DNA of 64,000 nucleotides from Desulfomicrobium sp. ZS1 (GCF_024204645.1 NZ_CP100351.1:2561001-2625000), one strand, 5' to 3'; counted from the first letter of the stretch, positions 26,395 to 38,679 are shown. The notes: a model not told the origin generated them from the sequence alone. Made by a program: numbers and translations.

Positions 26395-27543
26395 TCATTC
26401 CTCTTTTTTGAGCAGAAAATAAACGCGACTTGACGCTTGCAGATGCCCGGCCAAAAATTCGGCCCTCGGACCCGCGCCGCAGAAAAGATCCAGGCGGCTC
26501 CCCTTGATGGCCCCGCCCCGGTCCTGGGCCAGTCCCAGGAACGACGTGCGCGCATCACTGCCGCCGGTATCCGGCAACACGGTATCCACGGCCAGAATAC
26601 TGCCAAGCGGCAGAAAGGCAGAATCAGTAGCCATGCTGACCATCGGCGTCAATGTTCGCCCCATGGCCCCAAGCGGCCCGTCCTGCGCCAGCCGGAAAAA
26701 GACGTAACTTGGGTTGGTGTTCAAAAGTTCCTGCGCCTCATACGGGTGCTCGCGCAGATAGGCCCGAATGCGCTGCATGGACATCTCATCCGCAGGGATC
26801 AGCCCGCGCTCGATCATGACCTTGCCCAGGGAAACGTACTCATGTCCGTTCTTGCCTGCGTAAAGAATATGGCGCACCGATCCGTCAGGCAGACGCAGAC
26901 GGCCCGAGCCCTGGATCTGCAAAAAAAAGACGTCAACCGGGTCCCGGGTCCAGGCAAGAGGCCGTTCCGTCAAGGCCAGAACGCCCTGGACGTCGATTTG
27001 CTCACGCGAATAATAGGGTGCGATCCCCTTTTCATCCAGGCGATACGTCAACCGCTGTCCCGTCCAGCGCGGATGAAACCGGCCCAGATCGACGCTGTGC
27101 AAATCAGCCGGAAGGCCGTAGAGGGGCACCGGAAAACGCGGATCCGGCTCAAGGCTGCCCTCCATCTCGGGCTCATAATAGCCGGTCATCAGCGGATCGG
27201 GACGAACTTCAATCCACCGGAACTCCCGTGCCAGGAGGTCCGGGTCTTCCACGAGCGCGGGAATACGCGTTTGCAGGTGCTCCAGAGAGGAGGAAAGCTG
27301 CCCCCAAGTGCACTCCGGACCGTCCGCGCCAAAGGGGTTTTCCGCCGCAGGGCGGGTGCGCACGTAGGCCAGGGAGTGCCCGATGGCACGGGTCAGCGCG
27401 GCCGGGTCACTCGTCGCGGTAGCCGCCACCCGGACCGCAAGAGCCCGGTCCGGCCCCTGCTCCACAAGCCGGGGCGGCCTGGGCGTAACGGCGCAGGCGC
27501 ACAGCAACGTCAGGCACAAGGCTGCGGCGAACACTCTTTTCAC
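26395..27543 (-). CDS. mltA: Membrane-bound lytic murein transglycosylase A (lipoprotein)
   Basis: 382 residues from a GTG that overlaps the upstream stop (GTGA). A lipoprotein signal is visible (VKRVFAAALCLTLLCAC). The MltA domain carries GYYEPEMEGS and FFLQIQGSGRL; the 3D domain at the C-terminus carries DRGGAIKGSRLDLFCG with the likely catalytic Asp. MltA cleaves peptidoglycan glycans to 1,6-anhydro muropeptides on the inside of the outer membrane. The longer upstream frame lacks a ribosome site and would hide the signal peptide. Confidence 0.93.
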   Translation of the reverse strand: MKRVFAAALCLTLLCACAVTPRPPRLVEQGPDRALAVRVAATATSDPAALTRAIGHSLAYVRTRPAAENPFGADGPECTWGQLSSSLEHLQTRIPALVEDPDLLAREFRWIEVRPDPLMTGYYEPEMEGSLEPDPRFPVPLYGLPADLHSVDLGRFHPRWTGQRLTYRLDEKGIAPYYSREQIDVQGVLALTERPLAWTRDPVDVFFLQIQGSGRLRLPDGSVRHILYAGKNGHEYVSLGKVMIERGLIPADEMSMQRIRAYLREHPYEAQELLNTNPSYVFFRLAQDGPLGAMGRTLTPMVSMATDSAFLPLGSILAVDTVLPDTGGSDARTSFLGLAQDRGGAIKGSRLDLFCGAGPRAEFLAGHLQASSRVYFLLKKEE

Positions 27544-29309
27544 AGAGCGCGTCCCTTGTCCGGAATACGCGCATCGAAATACTTGCCCACCCCGTACTCC
27601 ATCCGCCTGAAAAAACGCTTGGGTTCGGGACCGATGATCTGCATTTCTGGATGCTTGTCCTGCATGTCGAGGGCGATGTGCATCTCCTTGGTGCAGCCCG
27701 TGGAAAAAGTCGAATCCTTGCCGTGCCATTCCGCGGGGACGACCTCGCCCATCAGTTCAAAGCTGGTCTCGATGTCGGAAACGGTCTGGAAGCGCCAGAC
27801 GTCAATGAACCCGCTGCGCTGGACCCGCTCCCACATGTACATGAGATCGTCCCCGTCCATCCCTTCCACAAAGTGCTCGGCCGGGTTGATGATCAGCAGG
27901 TTGGCGTGGCGAGACCGCAAATGGGAGACAAAGGTGTTCACGACGCCAAGGGCGACTTTGGTCTGCCCCGGTATACTGCCGATGATTGCGCTGTAGAACA
28001 TGACCTGGCGGGCCATTCCCCGGGCGCTGCGCATCTGCGCGATAATGGAGTCAGCCTGGGCCACGATCTGGGATTCGGTGATCTTGGTCACGCGCAACGA
28101 TTTTTCCTTGAAGCGGATCTGGTCCAGCCCGTCGCGATCCCGGTACAGGCAAAGGATGTCGCGAGTGAAGAGATGGGAGTTCTTGATCAGCCGGCGATGG
28201 TGGGGGAAATCCTTGGCGATGATCAGATCCGCCTCTTTCCAGGAGCGGGCGAAGGTCACGCTGGTGCGCCACAGATTGAGCCGCTCCCGAGTGCCGTCGG
28301 AGATGACCAATAGTGGGCTCTCGCGCTGGGCGCGCAGGAGCTCGTTCTTGCTCATGCGGCTGTTTTCCACAAAAAGAGCCTCACCCAGAGCGTCCTGCAA
28401 GGCGCCGTCGTGCTCCACATCCCAGATCACCGGGCTGTCCAGGCAATACCCTTCCTTCAAAGCCAGGATGACCTTGTGTCCCAGACGGACCAGCACGCGA
28501 ATGAGACGCAGGTCAAAGATGATGCCGCCGCTGCTGCCCGGGAGATACAGGATCTTGAGCTTTTTCTGCTCGCTGTCCGGCCCCATGATCCTGGTCATGG
28601 TTTCTTTGAATTCAGGCCAGGGGGCGCAAACCTCCTCGAAAAAGGACGCGTCGTCCCGGACTGAAGCCGGATTTTCCCAAATCTGCGGGCGCAACGACAG
28701 ACGGCACAGCCGGGCCATCTCAAGCAATTCCAGTTCCCAGCGCAGATGCATTATGGAAGAGCACCCCAGATTGGAATCGGGGCAGGCGTAAAGGCTGCGG
28801 CTCATATCCGGGCCGTTCATGAAATCGAGTGCGCGCTTGTTGGCCTGGCGCTTTTCCGTGCGTTGCGGATCATGAACCCCGCTCATGGCCATAAATATGG
28901 TCATGAGCTGCTTCAAGAACCGCGAGGGGATAAGGAATGGCGCATGAAGCACCTGCCGGACCTTGTGCCGGGACAGGGCGAAAATCTTGCGCCGCGTGTA
29001 GCGGTCCTTGATGTTGATGCGCGCCAGATGCACCAGCAGTCGCCATTTCTCGCGGTACTCCTGCCGCAGGGCCGGGGAAAGCCGCGTGTGCAACAGATTC
29101 TCGAACATCTCATCCGAACAGGGCACAAAAACCTGATCGTCATCCACATCGACCATGAAGCGCAACTGTTCCTGCTGGGCGTTCTCCGCCGGGTTGACCG
29201 TAGGCTCGATGTTGTTCTCGGTCATGAAATGCAGCAGCCAGGCATCAAGGTAAGGATCCAGTCCGTAACGCAATTCACGGACCGAAGTAAAATCCGGCAA
29301 TTTGGACAT
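27540..29309 (-). CDS. ARMT1-like (DUF89-like) domain protein with long N-terminal region
   Basis: 589 residues from the ATG at 29309, which follows GGGAG; a TTG nine codons earlier is less likely. Residues about 265-480 resemble the DUF89/ARMT1 fold: YLPGSSGGIIFDLRLI in place of the usual DN-GE-x-D loop, VILALKEG, LVISDGTRERLNLW and EADLIIAKDFPHH. That fold is a metal-dependent phosphatase or methyltransferase-like damage-control enzyme. The N-terminal 260 residues and C-terminal 100 (PGQTKVALGVVNTFVSHLR, PAEHFVEGMDGDDLMYMWE) I do not recognise. The catalytic Asn of the DN-GE motif appears changed, so activity is uncertain. It overlaps mltA. Confidence 0.65.
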   Translation of the reverse strand: MSKLPDFTSVRELRYGLDPYLDAWLLHFMTENNIEPTVNPAENAQQEQLRFMVDVDDDQVFVPCSDEMFENLLHTRLSPALRQEYREKWRLLVHLARINIKDRYTRRKIFALSRHKVRQVLHAPFLIPSRFLKQLMTIFMAMSGVHDPQRTEKRQANKRALDFMNGPDMSRSLYACPDSNLGCSSIMHLRWELELLEMARLCRLSLRPQIWENPASVRDDASFFEEVCAPWPEFKETMTRIMGPDSEQKKLKILYLPGSSGGIIFDLRLIRVLVRLGHKVILALKEGYCLDSPVIWDVEHDGALQDALGEALFVENSRMSKNELLRAQRESPLLVISDGTRERLNLWRTSVTFARSWKEADLIIAKDFPHHRRLIKNSHLFTRDILCLYRDRDGLDQIRFKEKSLRVTKITESQIVAQADSIIAQMRSARGMARQVMFYSAIIGSIPGQTKVALGVVNTFVSHLRSRHANLLIINPAEHFVEGMDGDDLMYMWERVQRSGFIDVWRFQTVSDIETSFELMGEVVPAEWHGKDSTFSTGCTKEMHIALDMQDKHPEMQIIGPEPKRFFRRMEYGVGKYFDARIPDKGRAL

Positions 29310-29492
29310 CAACACTCCCGTCTGTAGAAGGGGCAATGAATTTCATGTTCGCGGAACACGGGCCTTGCGAGCGTGCAGGATCGCCCGGTAAATTGGCCTG
29401 TAAACCCTTCTCGGTCAAGCACCGGCTTGGCCCGGCGCACGAGGCAAACGCGGTCCGGCACTTTGGACCGAAATCTTTGGGTCTATAATAAG

Positions 29493-29525
29493 AAAAAGGC
29501 GCACGGGCATCACGCTCGTACGCCT
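29493..29525 (-). terminator. Intrinsic terminator after bacterioferritin
   Basis: On the minus strand AGGCGtACGaGC pairs with GCcCGTgCGCCT, followed by TTTTT. Confidence 0.75.
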
Positions 29526-29548
29526 GACGACGCTTCGACTGACGAAAA

Positions 29549-30088
29549 TCAGTTTCCGCCGCTGATCAGAAAGCCCTTGGTGGAGGGGCCGGTGGAGGCG
29601 GAAGTTCCTGCGATCTTGGAGAGATAGGTGTCGCCCAGGGTCTCGATATGCGTGCCCACATTCTCGAAATAATTCATGTGGGCCTGCTCCTCTTCGATGA
29701 TGGTCTCGAAAAGCTTGGCGCTGATGGCATCGCCGTTGTCTCGGCAAGTCAGCAGAAACTGGCTGTAGATATCGATGGTGTCGTCTTCGAGGACCGCATC
29801 GTAAGGGTAAATAGCCCGAACGTCCTGGGCCTTTTTCAGGTCGCCCTCGTAGGAGGTGGTCGGCTCGCCGCCCAATTCCTTGATGCGCTCGGCGAACATC
29901 TCGGCGTGGCGCATTTCATCGATGGCGATGAGCTTCATCTTGGCGGCCAGTTCGCCGTAATCCATGCTGTCCAGGCCGTAATGCTGGTTCATGTACTGGG
30001 TGATGGCGAAAAGCTCCATGGCCCGAGCCTGGTTCAAGGCGTCGATGACGTGTGCCCTGCGTTCTTCCTTGGAAAGTCTTTCAGTCAT
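29549..30088 (-). CDS. bfr: Bacterioferritin
   Basis: 179 residues, a four-helix ferritin-like protein. It has the di-iron ligands in the usual helices (ARAMELFAITQYM, IDEMRHAEMFAERI, then IIEEEQAHMNYFEN) and a heme-binding Met is available (the KMKLIAIDEM region). It closely recalls the Desulfovibrio desulfuricans bacterioferritin, which carries Fe-coproporphyrin III, including the tail SKIAGTSASTG. It stores iron and protects against oxygen. AGGAG precedes the ATG. It stands alone with its own terminator. Confidence 0.95.
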   Translation of the reverse strand: MTERLSKEERRAHVIDALNQARAMELFAITQYMNQHYGLDSMDYGELAAKMKLIAIDEMRHAEMFAERIKELGGEPTTSYEGDLKKAQDVRAIYPYDAVLEDDTIDIYSQFLLTCRDNGDAISAKLFETIIEEEQAHMNYFENVGTHIETLGDTYLSKIAGTSASTGPSTKGFLISGGN

Positions 30089-30293
30089 GGTTTTCTCCTG
30101 AAATATTTGAGGTTCATTGATTCAACAAAAGGTGCAAACTTTGTCTACCAAATACCCGGGGCGAGGAGCAAGTCATTTCAAAACCGATTCCAGTCCATCG
30201 CCCCCTTGAAGGCCCGCCCCTTCAGGAGTAAGCAACCAATCTTTCCTACGCATATCACTTCACGCTTCACGCCAAACGCAAAAAGGACCGTTC

Positions 30294-31172
30294 ATGCTCG
30301 TCTACGCCAAACTCGTCGGCTCGGTCTTCTTCTGGGGCGCGACCTGGATCTCCGGCCGCGTCCTGGCCCAGGACATGGGCCCCTTCTCCGCCGCGCTGCT
30401 GCGCTTTGTCACAGCCTCGGCCTTTCTGCTGTTCTGGGCGTGGCGCGCCAACGGCTCCTTTCCGGCTCTGCCGAAAAAAGACATCCTGCCCGTGGCTTTT
30501 TTGGGCCTGACCGGCATATTCCTTTACAACGCCTTTTTCTTCACGGGCCTCAAAACCGTCCCCGCCGGACGCGCGGCGCTGATCATCGCTTCCGTGCCCG
30601 TCATCATCAGCATCATCTCGGCCCTGATGCTCGGCGAGCGTCTGACTCGGGGCAAGATCGCGGGAACCCTGCTGTCCCTGACCGGGGCCGCCATCGTTCT
30701 CTCCGGCGGAAATCCCCTGGACCTTTTTCGCGGCGGACTCTCGCGCGGAGATCTCATGATCCTGGGCTGCGTGGCGGCCTGGACCGCCTACTCCGTGGCC
30801 GGGAGCCGGGTCATGAAGCGGGTGAACCCGCTCATGGCCGTGACCTGGTCCTGCATCCTCGGCACCCTCATGCTCCTTACCCCCGCCCTGACCCACGGAC
30901 TGCTCGAGGACATCCGCCGGGCCAGCCTGATCGACTGGGGCAACATCCTCTTCCTGGGCGTCATCGCCACGGGTGTGGCCTTCACCTGGTACTACGCCGG
31001 CATCCGCGCCATCGGCGCCGCCCGGGCCGGCATCTTCATCAACCTCGTGCCGGTCTTCGCCATCGCCATGGGCTACGTCATCCTCGACGAACCCGTGACG
31101 TCCGCCCTGCTCACCGGCGGCGCCATGGTCATCTCCGGGGTCTGGCTGGCAAATCGGCCGGTTTCATCCTGA
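30294..31172 (+). CDS. EamA/DMT-family transporter
   Basis: 292 residues with about ten membrane helices arranged as two EamA repeats (about 1-135 and 145-290). Typical motifs are FFWGATWISGRVLA at the start and GVAFTWYYAGIRAIGAARAGIFINLVPVFAI in outline in the second repeat. The family exports amino acids, nucleotides or other metabolites. The cargo is not predictable. AAGGA precedes the ATG. The gene is flanked by genes on the other strand, so it is monocistronic. Confidence 0.9.
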   Translation: MLVYAKLVGSVFFWGATWISGRVLAQDMGPFSAALLRFVTASAFLLFWAWRANGSFPALPKKDILPVAFLGLTGIFLYNAFFFTGLKTVPAGRAALIIASVPVIISIISALMLGERLTRGKIAGTLLSLTGAAIVLSGGNPLDLFRGGLSRGDLMILGCVAAWTAYSVAGSRVMKRVNPLMAVTWSCILGTLMLLTPALTHGLLEDIRRASLIDWGNILFLGVIATGVAFTWYYAGIRAIGAARAGIFINLVPVFAIAMGYVILDEPVTSALLTGGAMVISGVWLANRPVSS

Positions 31173-31212
31173 AGCGCAATACCCGCGCTTTGAATTTTTT
31201 ATAGGGCCCATA

Positions 31213-31226
31213 GGTCCTATAGGACC
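31213..31226. repeat. Perfect palindrome GGTCCTATAGGACC
   Basis: A 14-bp perfect palindrome within a run of related ccTATAGGacCCATA units just after the exporter gene. The Tex gene converges from the other side. Confidence 0.7.
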
Positions 31227-31245
31227 CATAAGACCCATTGCCCTC

Positions 31246-33375
31246 CTACCCCGCACGCATGGACAGCCCGATGCGCCGGCGCTTCACATCCACCTCCAGC
31301 ACCGTGACCTGTACCTGCTGTCCGGCCCGGACCACCTCGCCGGGGTCGCTGACATAGCGGTCGGCCAGGTTGCTGATGTGCACCAGCCCGTCCTGGTGCA
31401 CGCCCACATCCACAAAAGCTCCGAAACGCGTCACGTTGGTGACGATGCCCGGCACCGTCATGCCCGGATGCAGATCCGCCATGTCGTGCACGTCGGCGAA
31501 GCGAAAGACCTGAAAAGGGGGTCGGGGGTCGCGGCCGGGCTTTTCCAGTTCGGCCATGATGTCGCGCAGTGTCGGCAAGCCCACCTCTGCGTCCACATAC
31601 CTGCCAAGCTCGATGCCCTTGCGCACGCTCCCGTCCCGCAGCAGATCCGCCACTCCGCAGCCCGCATCCTTGGCCATGCGCCCCACCAGCGCGTAGCGCT
31701 CGGGATGGATGGCACTGCCGTCGAGGGGGTTCTTCCCATCCCGGATGCGCAAAAATCCCGCGCACTGTTCAAAGGCCTTGGGTCCCAGACGCTTGACCTT
31801 GAGGAGCCCCTTGCGATCCACGAAAGGCCCGTTTTCCCGGCGATGCTCGACCATATTGGCCGCCAAAACCGGGCCAAGGCCCGAAACATGGGCCAGGAGC
31901 TCGGGGCTGGCCGTGTTCACGTCCACCCCGACCTGATTGACGCAGGACACAACCACGTCGTCGAGGCTCTTCTTCAGGGCCGCCTGATCCACATCATGCT
32001 GGTACTGGCCTACGCCGATGGACTTGGGGTCGATCTTGACCAACTCGGCCAGCGGGTCCATGAGCCTGCGGCCGATGGACACCGCGCCCCGGTAGGTCAG
32101 GTCCAGGTCCGGAAACTCCCGCCGTGCGATCTCCGACGCCGAATAGACCGAGGCTCCGGCCTCGTTGACCAGAATGACGTCCACCTGGGCCGGCAGACTC
32201 AGGCCCCGCACAAAGGTTTCGGTTTCACGGCCACCCGTGCCGTTGCCAACCGCAATGGCCTGCACGGCGTGGGTCTTGACCAGCGCGGTGATGACCCGCC
32301 CCGCCTCTTCGGCCTGCCCTTTGCCCCCAACGGGAAAAATCGTCTGCCAGTGTAGCAAGTTCCCCTGCTCGTCCAGGCAAGCGAGCTTGGCGCCGGTGCG
32401 CAGACCCGGATCAAGGGCCAGAATCCGCCGTGGCCCGAGCGGCGGAGCCAGAAGCAGCTCGCGCAGATTGGCGGCGAACACGCCGATGGCTTCCGCATCG
32501 GCCTTGGTGCGCAGCTCGCCCCAGAGCTCCGTTTCGAGCGACGGCGCCAAAAGACGGCCATATCCGTCGGCCACGGCTTCCTGCACGATCGCCCCGCACT
32601 GTCCCGTGGGAATGGGAAAAAGTCGGCCCAGGCCCGCCAGGGCCTCGTCCTGGTCGGGACGCAGGGACAGGGAGAGGATCTTTTCCCGCTCTCCGCGCAG
32701 CATGGCCAGGATGCGGTGTCCCGCCGCAGTGCGGGCGGTCTCGCGCCAGTCGAAATAATCGCGGTACTTCTCACCCGCCTCGTCCTTGCCCTTGCGCACG
32801 GTGGAGGCAATGACGCCCTTGGCCGCGAAAAGCCTGCGCATACCCTCGCGGCAGCGGCGATCCTCGCTGACCTGCTCGGCGATGATGTCCCGCGCCCCGG
32901 CCAGGGCTGCCTGAACGTCGGGCACGTCCAGCTCCGCATTCACGAACCCGGCAGCTTCGGCCAGCGGGTCAACCTTTCCGGCCAGAATCGCCTGGGCCAG
33001 AGGCTCAAGTCCCCTCTCCCTGGCCATGGTCGCGCGGGTGCGCTTCTTGGGTCGGTACGGAAGGTAGACGTCCTCCAGCTCGGCCAGGGTCGCAGTGCGC
33101 AGCACGGCCTGCTCCAGTTCCGCGCTCAGCAGATCACGCTCGCGCAGGCTGCCGAGGATGGACTCACGGCGCTTGTCCAGCTCGCGCCCCGCTTCCAGCG
33201 CGTCGCGGACGTTCTGGATGGCCACCTCGTCAAGCCCCCCGGTGCGCTCCTTGCGGTAGCGGGCGATGAAGGGGACCGTGCCACCCTCGTCCAGCAATTC
33301 CGCCACGCTCCTGACCTGGGCCTCGGGGATGGCTGCGGCCTTGCTTACGCGCTTGAAAATATCCGATTCCGGCAT
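31246..33375 (-). CDS. tex: Transcription accessory protein Tex (S1-type RNA-binding)
   Basis: 709 residues from the ATG at 33375, with AAGGAG at 5 bases. Domains in order: Tex N-terminal region, YqgF-like RNase H fold (about 325-450, ILALDPGLRTGAKLACLD), two helix-hairpin-helix units (about 490-560, SPELLAHVSGLGPVLA) and an S1 RNA-binding domain at about 632-705 (GMTVPGIVTNVTRFGAFVDVGV). Tex binds nucleic acid and affects transcription and toxin-gene expression in several bacteria. The open frame extends 41 codons upstream without a ribosome site. Runs opposite to its neighbours. Confidence 0.95.
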   Translation of the reverse strand: MPESDIFKRVSKAAAIPEAQVRSVAELLDEGGTVPFIARYRKERTGGLDEVAIQNVRDALEAGRELDKRRESILGSLRERDLLSAELEQAVLRTATLAELEDVYLPYRPKKRTRATMARERGLEPLAQAILAGKVDPLAEAAGFVNAELDVPDVQAALAGARDIIAEQVSEDRRCREGMRRLFAAKGVIASTVRKGKDEAGEKYRDYFDWRETARTAAGHRILAMLRGEREKILSLSLRPDQDEALAGLGRLFPIPTGQCGAIVQEAVADGYGRLLAPSLETELWGELRTKADAEAIGVFAANLRELLLAPPLGPRRILALDPGLRTGAKLACLDEQGNLLHWQTIFPVGGKGQAEEAGRVITALVKTHAVQAIAVGNGTGGRETETFVRGLSLPAQVDVILVNEAGASVYSASEIARREFPDLDLTYRGAVSIGRRLMDPLAELVKIDPKSIGVGQYQHDVDQAALKKSLDDVVVSCVNQVGVDVNTASPELLAHVSGLGPVLAANMVEHRRENGPFVDRKGLLKVKRLGPKAFEQCAGFLRIRDGKNPLDGSAIHPERYALVGRMAKDAGCGVADLLRDGSVRKGIELGRYVDAEVGLPTLRDIMAELEKPGRDPRPPFQVFRFADVHDMADLHPGMTVPGIVTNVTRFGAFVDVGVHQDGLVHISNLADRYVSDPGEVVRAGQQVQVTVLEVDVKRRRIGLSMRAG

Positions 33376-33539
33376 GGGAACTCCTTGAAGTTGTGATCGA
33401 AGGGAGGACGTAGTTCTTGCGGGGCGGGAGATCAATACCGTACATGCTTCAGACGATACGCACAAACGAACGCACTCCCACCCAAAGGCCCAAGGCACCG
33501 AAGCGGTCCGGACGCGTTCATCTTCCAGGAAATTAATTC

Positions 33540-33932
33540 ATGACGATCAGAATACTGCTCCTCTGGGCGGCCATCATCCCCATGGCCATCGCCAACGGGA
33601 TACTCCGCGACGCCGTCCTCGTCAGGTCGCTCGGACAGAAAAGAGCGCGGACTGTCAGCGGCCTGAGCCTGAGCGCGGTCATTCTGGCATGGACCATCCT
33701 GGCCATCCCCTGGGTGCCGCTCCCCGGCCTCATGCAGTACGCGGGCGTCGGCCTCATCTGGCTGACGCTGACAATCGCCTTCGAATTTCTCTTCGGCCGA
33801 ATCGTCGCCCGGAAATCCTGGCAGGAACTCCTGCGGGCCTATCGTTTCGAGAACGGCGACATCTGGCCCCTGGTCCTCATGGCGGTCACCGTCTCACCCG
33901 TGGCGGCAGCCGCGCTGCGGATCTTCCCGTAA
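33540..33932 (+). CDS. Small membrane protein, function unknown
   Basis: 130 residues with about four hydrophobic segments (3-18, 42-60, 66-88 and 108-128). An aggaa site lies upstream of the ATG. No motif recognised. It precedes the flavin-type oxidase-fold gene by 27 bases on the same strand. Confidence 0.75.
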   Translation: MTIRILLLWAAIIPMAIANGILRDAVLVRSLGQKRARTVSGLSLSAVILAWTILAIPWVPLPGLMQYAGVGLIWLTLTIAFEFLFGRIVARKSWQELLRAYRFENGDIWPLVLMAVTVSPVAAAALRIFP

Positions 33933-33959
33933 CCGGAGATTCATCTCAAGGGCTCCTCC

Positions 33960-34433
33960 ATGCTGAACCACCCCATGCGCCGCAAAAAGAACGAAATCAC
34001 CGACCGCCAGGAAATGCAGGGCGTCATCCACGCCAGCCAAGTCATGCGCCTGGCCCTCTGCCTGGAGAACGAGCCCTATGTCGTGCCCATGTCTTTCGGC
34101 TACGACGGCAGCGCACTCTATTTCCACTGCGCTCCAGAAGGACTCAAGCTCGACATCCTGAATCGCAATCCGCGCGTGTGCTGTCTCTTCGAGCACGGGC
34201 TGGCCTTCGATCCCAAGGGCGCGAGTCCTTGCTCCTGGGGCTTCTCCTATGCCACGATCATCGTTCACGGCAAAGCCGTTCGGATCACCGACCTTTCTGA
34301 AAAGCTCGCGGCCCTGCAGGTCATCACGAACCAATTCTCCACAAACGACGAGCGAGTCCCGGCGGACAAGGTCGAAAAAGTCGAAGTCTGGAAGATCGTG
34401 ATTCTGAAAATGACGGGCAAACGGGCAGGATAA
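33960..34433 (+). CDS. Pyridoxamine 5'-phosphate oxidase-fold protein, NimA-like
   Basis: 157 residues. The split-barrel FMN-binding fold is indicated by MRLALCLENEPYVVPMSFGYDGSALYFHCAPEG in outline, followed by KLDILNRNPRVCCLFE. This is the signature of the nitroimidazole-resistance-type flavoprotein group. Members bind FMN or heme and reduce small electrophiles. AAGGG lies 8 bases before the ATG. It probably forms a two-gene unit with the membrane protein upstream. No resistance role is implied. Confidence 0.85.
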   Translation: MLNHPMRRKKNEITDRQEMQGVIHASQVMRLALCLENEPYVVPMSFGYDGSALYFHCAPEGLKLDILNRNPRVCCLFEHGLAFDPKGASPCSWGFSYATIIVHGKAVRITDLSEKLAALQVITNQFSTNDERVPADKVEKVEVWKIVILKMTGKRAG

Positions 34434-34486
34434 CGATGCCAGTAGACCAGGCGTCTGTCTGGATCCGCCTGAAGCCGGCGCGGCGT

Positions 34487-35524
34487 CTAAGCCGCGCCGC
34501 CCAGCTCCCTCCACCCCTTCAGCAGCCCAAAGCACCCGGCCAGCATCATGTCGCCACCCGGCGCCAGGAATTCCACTTTGGCGTCGACCAGCAGGGCCCG
34601 CCTGGGACCGAGCACGACGATGCGGCCAAAGCCGTCCGGCAGGTCCGGCACGGTCACGCAGCCGTGGCCGCCGTCGTCGAAGACTTCTGTATTTAGAAGC
34701 TCCCCACGCCGAAACCGTGCCAAATGATCCAGAAGCTTGGCCTCGTCCAGGTGTCCGGTATGGTGCTCATACACGCCCATGACCTGACGGCCATGCACCA
34801 GAAAGGCGATGGTGTGGCTGTTGCCGACATTGACCACCAGCACGCCGTCCGTGACCGCCGTGCGCTCCACGCCCGGATCGAAAAGCGCTCCCAGCAGGGC
34901 CGCCGAGCCCGTGTCGGCCACCATGCCCACCCCGATGGAGCGGCGCAGGCAGGCGAGGCGGGTCATCTCCTCGGGCGGGTCGACGTAGAGCAGGCGCGAA
35001 ATGTCCCCGCCGTCCTCGTTCATGAAGCGCTCCCAGTAGGCGAAGCGCGAGATACGGTTGCTCTTGCCGGGGTGGAAGCCGTGGTCCTGCACGCAGGCCA
35101 GGACCAGGTCGGGTTGGGGCAGGCCCGCGTGCTGCAAGAGGCCGCGCCAGAATCCCGGATCGAAGTCCGTCAGCAGCACCTGCGAAGCCGAAAGGGGCGC
35201 AATGGAGGTAATCTCGATGCCGTGCCCGCGTACCTGGTCCAGATCATCGCCCAGGGCCAGCGCCGCCTCAGGATGGGCGTAGACTTTAAGCCCCGCGTCC
35301 TGATGGGCCTTGACCGCCCGCCAGAACCCGCCGCCCATGTTCTGTCCGTAGAGATAAATGTCACGACCCGCCGTTGTCAGTTCGCGGATGCGGGCCGCCA
35401 CGTTCCTGGCCGGTGAGGGCAGGATGAACTTGGGGCAGTTCTCCAGCTCCAGGCCTTCCTGAAAGAGCAGCACGTCCTGAGTACCGCTGCCGATATCGAG
35501 AATGAGACAGGTTTTGGCTGTCAT
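34487..35524 (-). CDS. DUF1786 protein (pyruvate-formate-lyase-activator-related)
   Basis: 345 residues from the ATG at 35524, with AAGGAG at 7 bases. The N-terminus LILDIGSGTQDVLLFQEG is an actin/ASKHA-like phosphate-binding strand-turn, repeated later as LVVNVGNSHTIAFLVHG. The family is DUF1786, annotated in places as related to pyruvate formate-lyase activation. No radical-SAM CxxxCxxC motif is present, so it is not itself a radical SAM enzyme. Longer upstream frames are not supported. Molecular function unknown. Confidence 0.85.
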   Translation of the reverse strand: MTAKTCLILDIGSGTQDVLLFQEGLELENCPKFILPSPARNVAARIRELTTAGRDIYLYGQNMGGGFWRAVKAHQDAGLKVYAHPEAALALGDDLDQVRGHGIEITSIAPLSASQVLLTDFDPGFWRGLLQHAGLPQPDLVLACVQDHGFHPGKSNRISRFAYWERFMNEDGGDISRLLYVDPPEEMTRLACLRRSIGVGMVADTGSAALLGALFDPGVERTAVTDGVLVVNVGNSHTIAFLVHGRQVMGVYEHHTGHLDEAKLLDHLARFRRGELLNTEVFDDGGHGCVTVPDLPDGFGRIVVLGPRRALLVDAKVEFLAPGGDMMLAGCFGLLKGWRELGGAA

Positions 35525-35677
35525 GTTAATGCTCCTTGAAAAATGAATCCGGCTTTGCCGCGGGCGTCTGCCCCCCTCCCTCGGACCAAGGCAGGCAGAG
35601 GTAATCTGTTTCAAGCCCCAGGTCCAGAAAGGAGAACGTCTCATGTTTGATCGTTTATCCGCTTGCAGGAAAGACAC

Positions 35678-35720
35678 AAAAAACCGGCCCCGGCATTGTC
35701 TGCCGGAGCCGGGCGGTTTT
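35678..35720 (-). terminator. Intrinsic terminator after clpB
   Basis: On the minus strand an AAACCGCCCGGCTCCGGCA arm pairs, with small mismatches, with TGCCGGGGCCGGTTT around GACAA, followed by a T-run. Confidence 0.88.
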
Positions 35721-35735
35721 ACTCTCTTGCAATCT

Positions 35736-38330
<2,595 letters not shown>

Positions 38331-38355
38331 AAGAATCCTCCCTTTGTCTGCGCCG

Positions 38356-38670
38356 TCAAATCCGATTCGATAGATTCCGCAGTCGCTCTTCCAGATGATC
38401 GATGCGTTCCAGCAGATCGACAATAATGACGCCTGCCACCGGGCTCAATTCAAAGTCGGCGCACAGCCGTCTGTACTTTCGGCCACGGAGCACATCCATA
38501 CGCACAAACAAAAATTCCTGTTGGGCCGTTGTGGATGGAATGATCCATTCCATGCGGACAAGTTCCAAAAGACTGTCTTCGGTGAGGCCTGTCAGTTCCA
38601 GAAACTCCTTGGTACCGATGCGTTCGGAAGTCGCCGGAAGACCATGTTCATGAATCTGCACAAGTGTCAT
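38356..38670 (-). CDS. cbpM: Chaperone modulator CbpM-like protein
   Basis: 104 residues with a MerR-type helix-turn-helix N-terminus ([25 protein letters not shown]) and a C-terminal helix ([17 protein letters not shown]). In Escherichia coli CbpM binds the J-domain of CbpA and blocks it. The location between cbpA and clpB fits this. AGGAG precedes the ATG. A MerR-family regulator of chaperone genes (HspR-like) is an alternative; the short protein and order favour CbpM. Confidence 0.85.
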   Translation of the reverse strand: MTLVQIHEHGLPATSERIGTKEFLELTGLTEDSLLELVRMEWIIPSTTAQQEFLFVRMDVLRGRKYRRLCADFELSPVAGVIIVDLLERIDHLEERLRNLSNRI

Positions 38671-38679
38671 ATCCTGCTC

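Noticed and set aside
26437..27996. Open frame of 519 codons opposite mltA
   Set aside because: MltA and the ARMT1-like gene explain the coding signal on the other strand.
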